Position numbers and translations under genes: made by a program. From positions 1 through 64,000 of the forward strand of contig NZ_RWKV01000017.1 in NCBI RefSeq assembly GCF_003993795.1: a DNA stretch of 64,000 bases, in the 5' to 3' direction. The notes under the pieces are model-generated. The model did no database searches and was not told where the DNA came from. It worked only from the letters and a program-made list of their open reading frames with translations. Within the stretch, counting starts at the first letter, position 1; every line of letters starts with the position of its first letter. The stretch is from Aquabacter cavernae (GTDB taxonomy: Bacteria; Pseudomonadota; Alphaproteobacteria; Rhizobiales; Xanthobacteraceae). This document shows, piece by piece, positions 17,438 through 26,427 of this stretch.

Positions 17438-18616
17438 CTACTGGGCAGGGACCGCCGCCGCGCGCTGCTTGTCGCCCAGCCGCACCGCGCCATAGGCGAC
17501 CCCCGCCGCCGCCAACGGCACAATGGCCGCCACCCAGGGAATGGCGCCGAGACCCGGCCCGTGGTCGATCACCGCCCCGCCCAGCCACGCGCCGATGGCG
17601 TTGCCCAGGTTGAAGGCCGCGATATTGAAGGAGGAGGCGAGGCTCTGCCCCGCGCCCTCCGCCTTCTCCAGCACCCACATCTGGAGCGGCGCCACGGTGG
17701 CGAAGGCGGCCGCGCCGAACAGGCCCATGGCCACCACCGCCGCGATCTTCCCGTGGATGGCGAAGGTCATCAGCGCGAGCACCAGCGAAAGCACGATGAG
17801 CGTGCCGAACACGGTGGGCACCAGACGCCGGTCGGCGAGCCGCCCGCCCAGCAGGTTGCCCACCACGAGGCCGCCGCCGAACACCAGCAGGATGGGCGAG
17901 ACCGCCGCCTCCGAGAAGCCGGTGATCTGGGTGAGGATGGGCGCCACATAGGTGAAGCCCGCGAACACGCCCACCCAGCTCAGCACTGTGGTGAGAAGTC
18001 CCAACAGCAGAGCGGGGCGCGCCATCACGGCAAGGTCCGCCTTCAGGCTGCTCTTCTCCTCCTGCGCGCCGGTATCCTTGGGCACGAGCAGCGCGATGAC
18101 CGCCACGGCGAGGATGCCGATAATTGTCACCGCCCAGAAGGTGGCGCGCCAGCCGAAGGCCTGGCCGAGCCAGGTGCCCAGCGGCACGCCCAGGATGTTG
18201 GCGACCGTCAGGCCCGTGAACATGATGGCGATGGCGCTCGCCTTGCGCTCGGGCGCCACAAGCCCGGTGGCCACCACCGAGCCGACGCCGAAGAAGGTGG
18301 CATGGGCGAAGGCGGTGAGCACCCGCGCGGCCATGAGGAAGGTGTAGTCGGGCGCCAGCGCGCAGGCGAGATTGCCCAGGGTGAACACCACCATGAGCCC
18401 CACCAGCACCGCCTTGCGGGGCCAGCGGCCGGTGAGGATGGTGAGCAGCGGTGCGCCCACCACCACCCCCAGCGCATAGCCGGAAATGAGCAGGCCCGCG
18501 GCGGAGATGGAGACGTGAAGGTCGGCGCTCACCTCCAGCAGGAGGCCCATGATGACGAATTCGGTGACGCCGATGCCGAAGGCCCCGGCGGTGAGGGCGT
18601 ATAGCGCGATAGGCAT
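17438..18616 (-). CDS. MFS transporter (AraJ/sugar-efflux-like)
   Basis: This 392-residue, 12-helix inner-membrane protein starts MPIALYALTAGAFGIGVTEFVIMGLL, the classical opening of the DHA1 AraJ/NepI-type efflux branch. GRWPRKAVLV is the loop 2-3 motif. The downstream start is preferred over one 23 codons earlier because the upstream residues are not membrane-like and the family begins here. It is divergent from a LysR gene, the usual arrangement for an inducible efflux pump controlled by its neighbour. Confidence 0.92.
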   Translation of the reverse strand: MPIALYALTAGAFGIGVTEFVIMGLLLEVSADLHVSISAAGLLISGYALGVVVGAPLLTILTGRWPRKAVLVGLMVVFTLGNLACALAPDYTFLMAARVLTAFAHATFFGVGSVVATGLVAPERKASAIAIMFTGLTVANILGVPLGTWLGQAFGWRATFWAVTIIGILAVAVIALLVPKDTGAQEEKSSLKADLAVMARPALLLGLLTTVLSWVGVFAGFTYVAPILTQITGFSEAAVSPILLVFGGGLVVGNLLGGRLADRRLVPTVFGTLIVLSLVLALMTFAIHGKIAAVVAMGLFGAAAFATVAPLQMWVLEKAEGAGQSLASSFNIAAFNLGNAIGAWLGGAVIDHGPGLGAIPWVAAIVPLAAAGVAYGAVRLGDKQRAAAVPAQ

Positions 18617-18748
18617 GGAATGGATTCCGGGACTGACGGTGGGGCGACCGGCCACACGGCCGCGCCCCCTTTCGCATTGCAACATGACGATGCCGGTGCT
18701 TTTGAACTAGTCTCTCGGAATGCACATCATCTGTGAGATGAATTCATC

Positions 18749-19714
18749 ATGGCCCGCATGGACGTGAACCGCTCCGGCGAGCTGGAAGTGTTCGTGCGCG
18801 TGGTGGAGCGCGGCGGCTTCTCGGCTGCCGCCCGCACGCTGCGCATGAGCCCCTCGGCGGTGAGCAAGCTGGTCTCCCGGCTGGAGGCGCGGCTCGGCGC
18901 GCGGCTGGTGCAGCGCTCCACACGCCGCCTGGAACTGACGCCGGAAGGTCGCGCCTTCTATGAGCGGGGCGTGGGCATTCTCGCGGAACTGGAGGCGGCC
19001 GAGCGCGCCGCCTCGGCCAGCGAGCTGGCGGCCGGGCATTTGAAGGTCACCACCCATGTGCCGTTCGGCGTGGGCTTCCTGCTGCCCGCCCTGCCGCCCT
19101 TCCTCGCCGCCCATCCGCGCGTGAGCGTGGAGGCGGTGCTGACCGACAAGGTGGTGGACCTGCTGGAGGACCGCACCGACATCGCGGTGCGCTCGGGCCC
19201 GCTGAAAAGCTCGCGGCTGGTGGCCCGCAAGCTGGGCGAGACGCGCATGGCCATCGTCGCCGCGCCCGATTACCTCGCCCGCATGGGCCGTCCCGAGACA
19301 CCCGGCGCGCTGGAGGGGCATAACCGCCTCTCCTTCTGCTATGCGCGGGAGAATGACGGCTGGCCGCTGCGCACCGAAGGCGGCATCACCCGCCACATGC
19401 CCCTGGGCAACGCCACGGTGAGCGACGGGGAAAGCCTGCGGCGGCTGGTGGTGGAAGGGCTCGGCCTTGCCCGGCTCGGCGTGTTCCAGGTGGCGCGGGA
19501 CATCGCGGAAGGCCGCCTCGTGCCGGTACTGGAGGCGTTCAATCCCGGCGATCTCGATCCGCTGCACGCGGTCTATATGGGCCAGGGCGGTCCCCTGCCC
19601 GCGCGGGTGCGGGCCTTTCTCGACCATCTTTCCGGCCATGTGGCCCCGCGCTTCGCGGCGCTCGGCCGCGCGGACCCGGAGACGCTTGCCGCTACGGGTC
19701 GCCTGCCGGACTGA
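18749..19714 (+). CDS. LysR-family transcriptional regulator
   Basis: This 321-residue regulator has an N-terminal winged helix (GFSAAARTLRMSPSAVSKLV, about residues 24-43) and a C-terminal LysR substrate-binding domain, of the branch starting MARMDVNRSGELEVF that resembles DhcR/AaeR-type regulators beside MFS pumps. It is divergently arranged with the MFS gene across 132 bp that includes the short dyad-like ATCATCTGTGAGATGAATTC. It probably controls that pump and itself; the ligand is unknown. Confidence 0.92.
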   Translation: MARMDVNRSGELEVFVRVVERGGFSAAARTLRMSPSAVSKLVSRLEARLGARLVQRSTRRLELTPEGRAFYERGVGILAELEAAERAASASELAAGHLKVTTHVPFGVGFLLPALPPFLAAHPRVSVEAVLTDKVVDLLEDRTDIAVRSGPLKSSRLVARKLGETRMAIVAAPDYLARMGRPETPGALEGHNRLSFCYARENDGWPLRTEGGITRHMPLGNATVSDGESLRRLVVEGLGLARLGVFQVARDIAEGRLVPVLEAFNPGDLDPLHAVYMGQGGPLPARVRAFLDHLSGHVAPRFAALGRADPETLAATGRLPD

Positions 19715-19726
19715 AAAACGGAAGAA

Positions 19727-19757
19727 GCCGCCGGTGGGCGGGGGACCACCGGCGGTT
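19727..19757. terminator. Strong hairpin between convergent genes
   Basis: CCGCCGGTGG pairs with CCACCGGCGG around an 8-base loop, placed just after the LysR stop. There is no clear T-run, so it may be a bidirectional transcript end. A second hairpin (GGACCGGT/ACCGGCC) lies at about 19807-19827, nearer the GNAT gene. Confidence 0.5.
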
Positions 19758-19891
19758 CACGGACGGCGGACGGGGAGGCCCGGCCGCGTCACGTTCTGGA
19801 TCAACGGGACCGGTCTTCGACCGGCCCCGAGCGGGTTTCGCTCAAGCGCCGCGCGGGCTTTGCCGAGGCCCCCCACGGGAGGGCGTTGGCC

Positions 19892-20437
19892 TCACGCCGC
19901 GCTGGCGGCGGCGATGAGGTCGGCGAGGGACGGAACGGCCACCTGGGCGCCCGTGGGGCTGATGAGGCCGCGCGCGCCGTCCAGCGCACCGGCCTTCAGC
20001 TCCAGGCCGAGCAGGCGGTGGCGCTCATAGGTGCCGGGCATCCACAGCGCGCCGGTCTTCTGCGCGGAGAAGCCGAAGCGCGCATAATAAGGCGCGTCGC
20101 CCACCAGCAGGATGGTGTCATGGCCCCGCGCGCGGGCGGTGCCGATGGCAGCCTCCATGAGGCGCGCACCCAGGCCGCAGGCGCGGAACCAGGGATGCAC
20201 GGCGAGCGGGCCCAGAAGAAGGGCGGGCTTGCCGGGGCCGGCGGTGACATGCCACAGGCGCACGGTGCCGACGAGGCGACCGTCCGGGCCATGGGCGGCG
20301 AGCGAAAGTCCGTCCGCGGGCAGGCGCCCCTCGCGGATGCGCTCGGACGACTTCAGGTGACGCTCCGGCATGCACAGGTCCAGCAGGGACTCACGCGCGG
20401 CAGCCTCTTCCCATTTCTCAGCGACAATCTCAGTCAC
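19892..20437 (-). CDS. GNAT-family N-acetyltransferase
   Basis: This is a roughly 181-residue protein. AGGAGG lies six bases before a GTG (MTEIVAEKWEEAAARESLL), so I place the start there rather than at the ATG six codons upstream, whose codons overlap this ribosome site. GNAT features are GRLVGTVRLWHV, LLLGPLAVHPWFRACGLGARLMEAAI (acetyl-CoA-binding R/Q-x-x-G-x-G/A region) and YYARFGFS. It lies 161 bases downstream of ornithine decarboxylase on the same strand, a pairing often seen in alphaproteobacteria, suggesting a polyamine or amine acetylation role; that role is inference. Confidence 0.85.
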   Translation of the reverse strand: MTEIVAEKWEEAAARESLLDLCMPERHLKSSERIREGRLPADGLSLAAHGPDGRLVGTVRLWHVTAGPGKPALLLGPLAVHPWFRACGLGARLMEAAIGTARARGHDTILLVGDAPYYARFGFSAQKTGALWMPGTYERHRLLGLELKAGALDGARGLISPTGAQVAVPSLADLIAAASAA

Positions 20438-20587
20438 GGGCACCTCCTGTGCCATAACCGAAGGCCGAAAGACGCCGACCCGGCCGGGCATAGGCCCGGC
20501 CATCATGTCCCTTGCGAGGCGCATGCGTGCCTCTGCCACATGGCAGGGCTGCGCAAACGCCGCGCGCGGCAGGGTCGGAACGGAAGC

Positions 20588-20608
20588 CGTGATCTCGATC
20601 AGATCACG
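20588..20608 (-). terminator. Hairpin at the end of the ornithine decarboxylase gene
   Basis: CGTGATCT and AGATCACG form a perfect 8-bp stem around CGATC that overlaps the last codons and stop of the decarboxylase. No T-run follows, so it could attenuate or stabilise the transcript rather than end it before the GNAT gene. Confidence 0.4.
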
Positions 20609-21729
20609 TAGGACTTCAGCGGCGGGAAGCCGTTGAAGGCCACGGCCGAATAGGTCGTGGTGTAGGCGCCGCAAGCCTCGATGAGGATCTTGTCGCCAAT
20701 GGAGAGGGACACCGGCAGGTCCACCGGGGTCTTCTCGTAGAGCACGTCCGCCGAATCGCAGGTGGGACCGGCCAGCACGCAGGGGGCGGTGTCGTCACCG
20801 TCGCGCGGGGTGCGCAGCGGGTAGCGGATCGCCTCGTCCATGGTCTCGGCGAGACCGCCGAACTTGCCGATGTCCAGATAGACCCAGCGCACCGCCTCGC
20901 CTTCCGCCTTGCGGGAGATGAGCACCACTTCGGTCTCGATCATGCCGGCATTGCCGACCATGCCGCGCCCGGGCTCCATGATGGTCTCGGGAATGGCATT
21001 GCCGAAATGCTTGCGCAGGGCGTCGAAGATGGCTTCGCCATAGGCCTTCGCGGACGGCACGTCCTGGAGATACTTGGTGGGGAAGCCGCCGCCGAGATTG
21101 ACCATGGACAGCGAGATGCCGCGCTCCGCGCACTCGGCGAAGATGCCGGCGGCGGACGAGAGCGCCTGGTCCCAGGCATTCACGTTCTTCTGCTGCGATC
21201 CCACATGGAAGGACACGCCATAGGCCTGGAGGCCGAGCCGGTGCGCGTGCTCCAGCACGTCCACGGCCATTTCGGGCTCGCAGCCGAACTTGCGCGAGAG
21301 CGGCCATTCGGCGCCCGCGCCGTCGCACAGGATGCGGCAGAACACCTTGGCGCGCGGGGCGACGCGGGCGATCTTCTCGACCTCCTCGTAGCAATCCACG
21401 GCGAACAGGCGCACGCCCATCTTGTAGGCGCGCTCGATGTCGCGCTCCTTCTTGATGGTGTTGCCGAAAGAGATGCGCTCGGCGCTCGCGCCCGCCGCGA
21501 GGGCAAGCTCGATCTCCACAACCGAGGCGGTGTCGAAGCACGAGCCCATGTCCGCCAGCGCCTTCAGGACGGCGGCGTCGGGATTCGCCTTCACGGCATA
21601 GAAGACGCGGGTGTCCGGCAGCGCGCGCGAAAACGCGGCATAGTTGGCGCGGACCACGTCCAGATCGACGACGACGCAGGGACCATCCTCACGTCGGGTC
21701 TTGAGAAACTCGCGGATGCGATCGGTCAT
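20599..21729 (-). CDS. Ornithine/lysine decarboxylase, PLP fold type III
   Basis: This 376-residue enzyme of the eukaryote-like (group IV) ornithine/lysine decarboxylase family makes putrescine or cadaverine in the cytoplasm. PLP-binding Lys47 lies in FYAVKANP; other landmarks are SFHVGSQQ, VNLGGGFPTKY, EPGRGMVGNAG and the catalytic Cys in GPTCDSADVLYEK near residue 324. The length is normal. It is the first gene of a unit with a GNAT gene and is preceded by a long leader-like region (21730-22080), as known for alphaproteobacterial decarboxylase genes carrying the speF RNA element. Lysine against ornithine preference cannot be told from sequence by eye. Confidence 0.93.
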   Translation of the reverse strand: MTDRIREFLKTRREDGPCVVVDLDVVRANYAAFSRALPDTRVFYAVKANPDAAVLKALADMGSCFDTASVVEIELALAAGASAERISFGNTIKKERDIERAYKMGVRLFAVDCYEEVEKIARVAPRAKVFCRILCDGAGAEWPLSRKFGCEPEMAVDVLEHAHRLGLQAYGVSFHVGSQQKNVNAWDQALSSAAGIFAECAERGISLSMVNLGGGFPTKYLQDVPSAKAYGEAIFDALRKHFGNAIPETIMEPGRGMVGNAGMIETEVVLISRKAEGEAVRWVYLDIGKFGGLAETMDEAIRYPLRTPRDGDDTAPCVLAGPTCDSADVLYEKTPVDLPVSLSIGDKILIEACGAYTTTYSAVAFNGFPPLKSYVI

Positions 21730-22080
21730 GGAAACCTCCCCGTGACCTGAAGCCTCGTGAAGCGCGGGGTTCCGCGCGACGACAGGACGGACATGCCTTC
21801 TGGGCCTGTCCGGGACACGCGCTCGCGGGAGGAAGGCGGTGTGGAGGCGCCAACATCCCGACGGGCCGTGCCCGCTTCGCCGGTCTCAAACCGGCCGCAT
21901 CTTCGCGCCGAATGCATCCCCTGCCGCGAATCGGCGACAAGCCGATGCGAAGCATGAAGTGAGGACGCGCGCGCTTGGAGAAGGAGTGATCCCGCTCCGC
22001 ACGGCCGGCAAGAAGTAGTGCCTCTTCAGTAACGCCGACCTTTGGAGGGCCGACTGAGACCAAAAAAGCCCTTACGTCGT
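21730..22080 (-). promoter_or_regulatory. Candidate structured 5' leader (speF-like RNA) of the decarboxylase
   Basis: Read on the minus strand, the region upstream of the decarboxylase holds a series of stems: ATCGGC/GCCGAT, GCCGGT/ACCGGC, CGGACA/TGTCCG and GCGCGG/CCGCGC, the last about 20 bases before a GGGGAGG ribosome site. It also holds possible small open frames (for example one starting MLRIGLSPIRGRG). Alphaproteobacterial ornithine decarboxylase genes are known to be preceded by the speF RNA motif; I infer that this is it but cannot align it to the family model. Confidence 0.45.
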
Positions 22081-22553
22081 TGCTTCAAGTCACGTCCCCC
22101 GCGTGAGGAGCGGGGTGTGCCGGTTCCCTCCGGCTATCGATCGTCCTGGCAGCTTTCCGGCCTCTTGTCCGGAGTTCCACCGATCGACACGCAACCACAG
22201 GCACGTGCGAATTTGGGCAACCGCGATGTATGAAATTTCGCCCGCCTCCGCAAGCGGCATTTTGATGAATTTTGCTCCACATTGGCGCCATGATCGCAGG
22301 ACGGCTGATCATTTGCCGGGCACTGTTTCTCGAAGGCACCCGAAGAACCACTGAACGCGCGCTCGCGCGCGAGCTAACGCGCTCGTGATGGCGGCCCCCA
22401 CGGGGAACAGCCGCGCTTCATCGCCGCGCAGGGCCTTTAAGGCTTGATCGGCATCAAGGCAGGAGGCAATGTGCGCACTTAAAGATTGGAAGAATTCGCG
22501 AAAGCTTTCCTGAAAGTCGCGGGTTCGGCCCACCCCGCGCCCCGGGACGATAC
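22081..22553. other. Divergent promoter region between decarboxylase leader and hemA
   Basis: No gene is supported. The stretch contains an AT-richer part at about 22230-22300 that may hold the decarboxylase promoter, a perfect 14-bp palindrome (GCTCGCGCGCGAGC) at 22361-22374, and the FNR/FixK box described separately. Short open frames here lack ribosome sites and coding character. Confidence 0.5.
22444..22457. promoter_or_regulatory. FNR/FixK-type anaerobox upstream of hemA
   Basis: TTGATCGGCATCAA is a perfect match to the TTGAT-N4-ATCAA consensus bound by FNR, FnrL and FixK proteins. It is centred about 103 bases before the hemA start. Oxygen-dependent control of hemA by such regulators is established in Rhodobacter and Bradyrhizobium; here it is inferred from the site. 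Confidence 0.8.
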
Positions 22554-23834
22554 ATGAACTACGATTCTTTCTTCGCCGATGCCGTCGATGCCCTGCGCCG
22601 CGAGCGGCGCTATCGCACCTTCGCCGAGATCGAGCGTGACGCGAACCGCTTCCCCCGCGCCATGTGGCATTCGGCCGGCGGACCCCGCGAAATCGTGGTG
22701 TGGTGCTCCAACGATTATCTCGGCATGGGCCGCCACCCGGTGGTGATCGAGGCCATGCGCGAGACCGCCGCCCTGCGCGGCGCCGGTGCCGGCGGCACCC
22801 GCAACATTTCCGGCAACAGCCACGAGATCGTGCAGCTTGAGCAGGAACTCGCCGACCTGCACGGCAAGGAGCGGGGGCTGGTCTTCACCTCCGGCTATGT
22901 CTCCAACGCCACCGGCATCGCCACCATCGTCAAGCTGATTCCCGACTGCGTGGTCATCTCCGACGAGCTGAACCACAATTCCATGATCGAGGGCGTGCGC
23001 CAGGGCGGCCGGCAGAAGGCCATCTTCCGCCATAACGACCTCGCCCACCTGGAAGAGCTGCTGCAGGCGGCCGGCAACCGGCCCAAGGTGGTGGTGTTCG
23101 AGAGCGTCTATTCCATGGACGGCGACATCGCCCCCATGGCCGAGATCTGCGACCTCGCCGAACGCTACGGCGCCATGACCTATCTGGACGAAGTGCATGC
23201 CGTGGGCATGTACGGCCCGCGCGGCGCGGGTGTCGCCGAGCGCGACGGCGTCATGGACCGAATCGACGTGATCGAGGGCACGCTGGGCAAGGCGTTCGGC
23301 GTTGTCGGCGGCTATCTCACCGGCAAGCGCGTGGTGATGGACGCGGTGCGCTCCTATGCGCCCGGCTTCATCTTCACCACGGCCCTGCCGCCGGCGGTCG
23401 CCGCGGCGGCCACCGCCTCCATCCGCCACCTCAAGACCTCCCAGGCCGAGCGCCAGGGCCAGCGCACCCAGGTGGCCAAGGCCAAGGCGGCGCTCGCCGC
23501 CGCCGGCCTGCCGCAGATGGAGACGCCCACCCACATCATTCCCGTGATGGTGGGCGACGCGAAGGCCTGCAAGGCGGCGAGCGACGTGCTGCTGGCCGAG
23601 CACGGCATCTATATCCAGCCCATCAACTACCCCACCGTGCCGCGCGGCACGGAGCGGCTGCGCATCACCCCCACCCCGTTCCACACGGACAAGATGATCG
23701 CGCATCTGGCCGAATCGCTCAGCGACGTGTGGGCGCGCCTCGATCTGCCCCGCGTGGCGGGCCACCAGCCCCAGGTGCCGCTGCGGGCCGCCATGGGCGC
23801 CAAGAGCATCGCCCTTCCCATCGCCGGCGGCTGA
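22554..23834 (+). CDS. hemA: 5-aminolevulinate synthase
   Basis: This 426-residue PLP enzyme condenses glycine with succinyl-CoA to give 5-aminolevulinate, the first step of haem (and vitamin B12) synthesis by the C4 route found in alphaproteobacteria. The N terminus [20 protein letters not shown] is typical; landmarks are [41 protein letters not shown] and the PLP lysine in [13 protein letters not shown] near residue 247. It is monocistronic or weakly linked to the next gene. A perfect FNR/FixK box upstream suggests induction at low oxygen. Confidence 0.97.
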   Translation: MNYDSFFADAVDALRRERRYRTFAEIERDANRFPRAMWHSAGGPREIVVWCSNDYLGMGRHPVVIEAMRETAALRGAGAGGTRNISGNSHEIVQLEQELADLHGKERGLVFTSGYVSNATGIATIVKLIPDCVVISDELNHNSMIEGVRQGGRQKAIFRHNDLAHLEELLQAAGNRPKVVVFESVYSMDGDIAPMAEICDLAERYGAMTYLDEVHAVGMYGPRGAGVAERDGVMDRIDVIEGTLGKAFGVVGGYLTGKRVVMDAVRSYAPGFIFTTALPPAVAAAATASIRHLKTSQAERQGQRTQVAKAKAALAAAGLPQMETPTHIIPVMVGDAKACKAASDVLLAEHGIYIQPINYPTVPRGTERLRITPTPFHTDKMIAHLAESLSDVWARLDLPRVAGHQPQVPLRAAMGAKSIALPIAGG

Positions 23835-23838
23835 CCGG

Positions 23839-24567
23839 GTGCAAGGCGGTCGATCGGAGCGCATTCGGTCGAGACATGCGGTGCTCGCGTCTCTCGCGGG
23901 CGCCGTGCTGCTCACCCTCTCCTTGCCCGCCGCAGCCGCCCCGTCCTTCGATTGCGCCAAGGCGCGCACGAAGGTGGAAAAGGGCATCTGCGCCAGCCCC
24001 GCATTGTCCGCGCTCGATCAGCGACTCGCCGCCGCCTATGCCAAGGCCATGGCGCGCCTCGACCCGGCGGGGCAGCGGGCCCTGAAGGCGGACCAGCGCA
24101 TCTTCCTCGACGTGCGCGACCGCTTCTTCGGCACGCCGGACTATGACCTGAAGTCCGACCTCGCCGAGCGCGCGGCGTGGCTGGAGCGCATCGACCCCTC
24201 CGCGACCAAGGGCTGGGACGGCACCTGGGGCAGCGTGATGGGCGAGATCACCCTGTCCAAGGGGGGCGCGGCCGCCGATATCAATACTGTCGCCCTCACC
24301 CAGGGCCACCCCACCTGCACCCTCGAAGTCGCAGCCATCGTGGACGGCGACACCCTCCTCGTCGGCGGGGCGCCCGCCGACCTGAAGGAAAATGACGGCT
24401 GGAGCGTGCGCCTGGCACGGTCCGGCACCGCGCTCACGGCGGAGCTTCTGCCGCCCAAGGCAAGCGACAGCGCCGGCGGCCCGCCCTTCTGCGGGAATAT
24501 TCCGTCCATCGGCGGCGCCTTCCTTCCGCTGCGCGCACTGCCCGACGAGCCCGCGCCGAAGAAGTGA
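23839..24567 (+). CDS. Secreted protein with LprI/DUF1311 domain
   Basis: This 242-residue protein has an N-terminal export signal (LASLAGAVLLTLSLPAAAAP) and an LprI-type domain, FDCAKARTKVEKGIC then ALSALDQRLAAAYAKAMARL, a two-cysteine helical hairpin found in lysozyme-inhibitor-like proteins. The C-terminal half has two more cysteines (HPTCTLE, PPFCGNIP) and predicted beta structure. The GTG start at 23839 gives a charged n-region; a GTG at 23881 would leave almost none. It starts four bases after hemA, which may be chance. Role unknown, probably envelope or periplasm. Confidence 0.75.
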   Translation: MQGGRSERIRSRHAVLASLAGAVLLTLSLPAAAAPSFDCAKARTKVEKGICASPALSALDQRLAAAYAKAMARLDPAGQRALKADQRIFLDVRDRFFGTPDYDLKSDLAERAAWLERIDPSATKGWDGTWGSVMGEITLSKGGAAADINTVALTQGHPTCTLEVAAIVDGDTLLVGGAPADLKENDGWSVRLARSGTALTAELLPPKASDSAGGPPFCGNIPSIGGAFLPLRALPDEPAPKK

Positions 24568-24695
24568 CCCGCCCCGCCCCCGTCCCTGCCCAAGGGCCGG
24601 GTCCGGGCATCCGGATCGCACGGACGCCCCGTGCCCCGCTTATCAAGCGGAGCCGTTGGTATAAGCTGCCGAGCATCATATGAGCGGGTGGGCAG

Positions 24696-25667
24696 ATGCT
24701 GACGAGGCGGAGTGTCATGGCGGGATTGGCGGGGACGGCGGTGGCTTCGCACGCATTCGGGCAAGGCACCACAGCCCCGCCCCTTCCCGAGATCGCCCTG
24801 TTCCGGGACGCCACCGAGAGCCTGTTCGCCGTGGCCGATCTGCGCCGCGTGGCCGATCCCTCCGCGCCGCCCGTTCCGCCCCGCCATTTCGTGAAGGATG
24901 CCGACGAGGCCCATTCCCTCGCTTTGGGCGGTCCCATTCCCGTGGTGGGCATGTCACTGGACGATTTGTTCGACTGCCGCCGCATGGACCATCCCGGCGC
25001 GCGCGATCTGGTCGCCTTCTCGGCGGTCCATCGCGGCTTCCTCCAATTGATGGCGACATCCGGCATCACCACCATCGCGGACCTGAAGGGCAAGCGCGTC
25101 GCCGTGGATACGGACACCGGCTATGCCAGCGCCCTGTTCGAGATATTGCGGCGGCACGATCTTCTGCGCGGGCGGGACTATGAGGTGGTGTATGCGGGCG
25201 CCACCAATCTGCGCTACGCCAAGCTGCTGGACGGCGCCTTCGACGCCACTCTTCTCGGCGCGCCCTTCACGCGCATGGCGCAAGCGAAGGGCTTCCGTTC
25301 GCTGGGCAGCGTCATCGATGCGCTGGGCGGCTATCAGGCCATCGTGCTGTGCGCCCGCACGCCCTGGCTGGACGCCAACCCCGCTGCCGCCCGCGCCATG
25401 GCCGACTGCCTGACGGGAACGCTGGCCTTCACGCGCACGCCGCAAGGTGCTCCCGCAATTGATGCCTATCTGGCCGCGCTCCTGCCCGACGGCCCCGCGG
25501 AACTGCGCGCCGGAATCGGTGCCGACTTGTTCGGGCCGAAGAGCGAATTCCTCGCGGACGGACGCCCCCATGCGCGGGACGTGGAGGTGGTCATCGAACT
25601 GTTCAATGCCTCGCGCGGAACCAAGCTCACGCCCGCCGAGGCCGCCGCCGCGTGGCGGCTGATCTGA
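24696..25667 (+). CDS. Orphan ABC substrate-binding-like protein (NMT1/PhnD-type fold)
   Basis: This 323-residue exported protein begins MLTRRSVMAGLAGTAVAS, a twin-arginine-like signal ending at about AFGQG. The mature part has the type 2 binding fold seen in NMT1/SsuA/PhnD proteins: GITTIADLKGKRVAVDTDTGYASAL, the standard ligand-proximal segment, and DATLLGAPFTRMAQAKG. No permease or ATPase gene is adjacent, so it either serves a distant transporter or has another role. The ligand is unknown. Confidence 0.8.
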   Translation: MLTRRSVMAGLAGTAVASHAFGQGTTAPPLPEIALFRDATESLFAVADLRRVADPSAPPVPPRHFVKDADEAHSLALGGPIPVVGMSLDDLFDCRRMDHPGARDLVAFSAVHRGFLQLMATSGITTIADLKGKRVAVDTDTGYASALFEILRRHDLLRGRDYEVVYAGATNLRYAKLLDGAFDATLLGAPFTRMAQAKGFRSLGSVIDALGGYQAIVLCARTPWLDANPAAARAMADCLTGTLAFTRTPQGAPAIDAYLAALLPDGPAELRAGIGADLFGPKSEFLADGRPHARDVEVVIELFNASRGTKLTPAEAAAAWRLI

Positions 25668-25690
25668 CGGCCCCTCACCCCTTGAAGGAC

Positions 25691-25716
25691 CGCAACGCGG
25701 GGCGACCCGCGTTGCG
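25691..25716. terminator. Perfect 11-bp hairpin between convergent genes
   Basis: CGCAACGCGGG and CCCGCGTTGCG pair around the loop GCGA. It separates the orphan binding protein from the convergent RhiA-like gene; there is no T-run. Confidence 0.55.
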
Positions 25717-25749
25717 CAGAAGCCGGGCCGACGCCCCGCGCGAAGGCCG

Positions 25750-26427
25750 TCAATCGGCGGCGAGATAAGCGTATTCCGCGAGGCGCTGCGGGCGGCGCAC
25801 CAGTTCCGCATTGGCCTGGCCGAGGGGCTGGATGGTCCAGGTGAAGTCCGAATTCAGCGTCGCCACCATGGCATAGACATTGGCCGGGAAGGCCACGTTG
25901 GCGGGGTTGCTGATATTGGTGATGTCCAGCACCTGGCCGGGCAGGTAATTGCCGAAAGCCACCCAATATTGGGGGTGGGGCGTGAAGATGGCATTGTCAT
26001 TGGGATAGGCCTGGACCGCGAAGGTGCCCGAGCCCGACATGCCGATGCCGATGGCCGCCTGATTGGCCGGGAAACCGCCCGCTGTATTGATGATGAGGGA
26101 GCCCGGCGTGCCGCCCGTGGAGGGCTGCTCGAAGCCGTAGGCGCCATCCACATAGTCGAACTGGATCTTGTTCACGCCCGCCGGATCGGCCGGAACCACC
26201 TGGCTGGCGATGAAGGTGACGCCGGGCGTGAGCACGCCGGTCTGCGACCAGACGAAGGAATAGTCGATGGTCCAGGCGAAATCGATGACGGTGCCGGGAC
26301 GGGCCTGCTTCGCGAACCAGGCCAGCGACACCACTTCGGGAACACCCAGGTTCGGATCCTGCTGGTAGCACAGGAAAGACCGGGTGGCCGAGCTGTTGTT
26401 GATGAAGCGCAGCGTATACTTGGTCAT
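25750..26427 (-). CDS. RhiA-like protein
   Basis: This 225-residue protein without a signal peptide starts MTKYTLRFINNSSATRSFLCY behind a GGAGAG ribosome site; the frame continues upstream but without family sequence. It contains PEVVSLAWFAKQARPGT, FAWTIDYSFVWSQTG, IGIGMSGSGTFAVQAYPN and TPHPQYWVAFGNY. From memory this pattern matches RhiA of Rhizobium leguminosarum, a rhizosphere-expressed cytoplasmic protein of unknown function, and homologues in Pseudomonas and Burkholderia; I could not check this. Predicted structure is mostly beta. It is divergent from a small unknown gene with a dyad-rich region between. Confidence 0.65.
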   Translation of the reverse strand: MTKYTLRFINNSSATRSFLCYQQDPNLGVPEVVSLAWFAKQARPGTVIDFAWTIDYSFVWSQTGVLTPGVTFIASQVVPADPAGVNKIQFDYVDGAYGFEQPSTGGTPGSLIINTAGGFPANQAAIGIGMSGSGTFAVQAYPNDNAIFTPHPQYWVAFGNYLPGQVLDITNISNPANVAFPANVYAMVATLNSDFTWTIQPLGQANAELVRRPQRLAEYAYLAAD

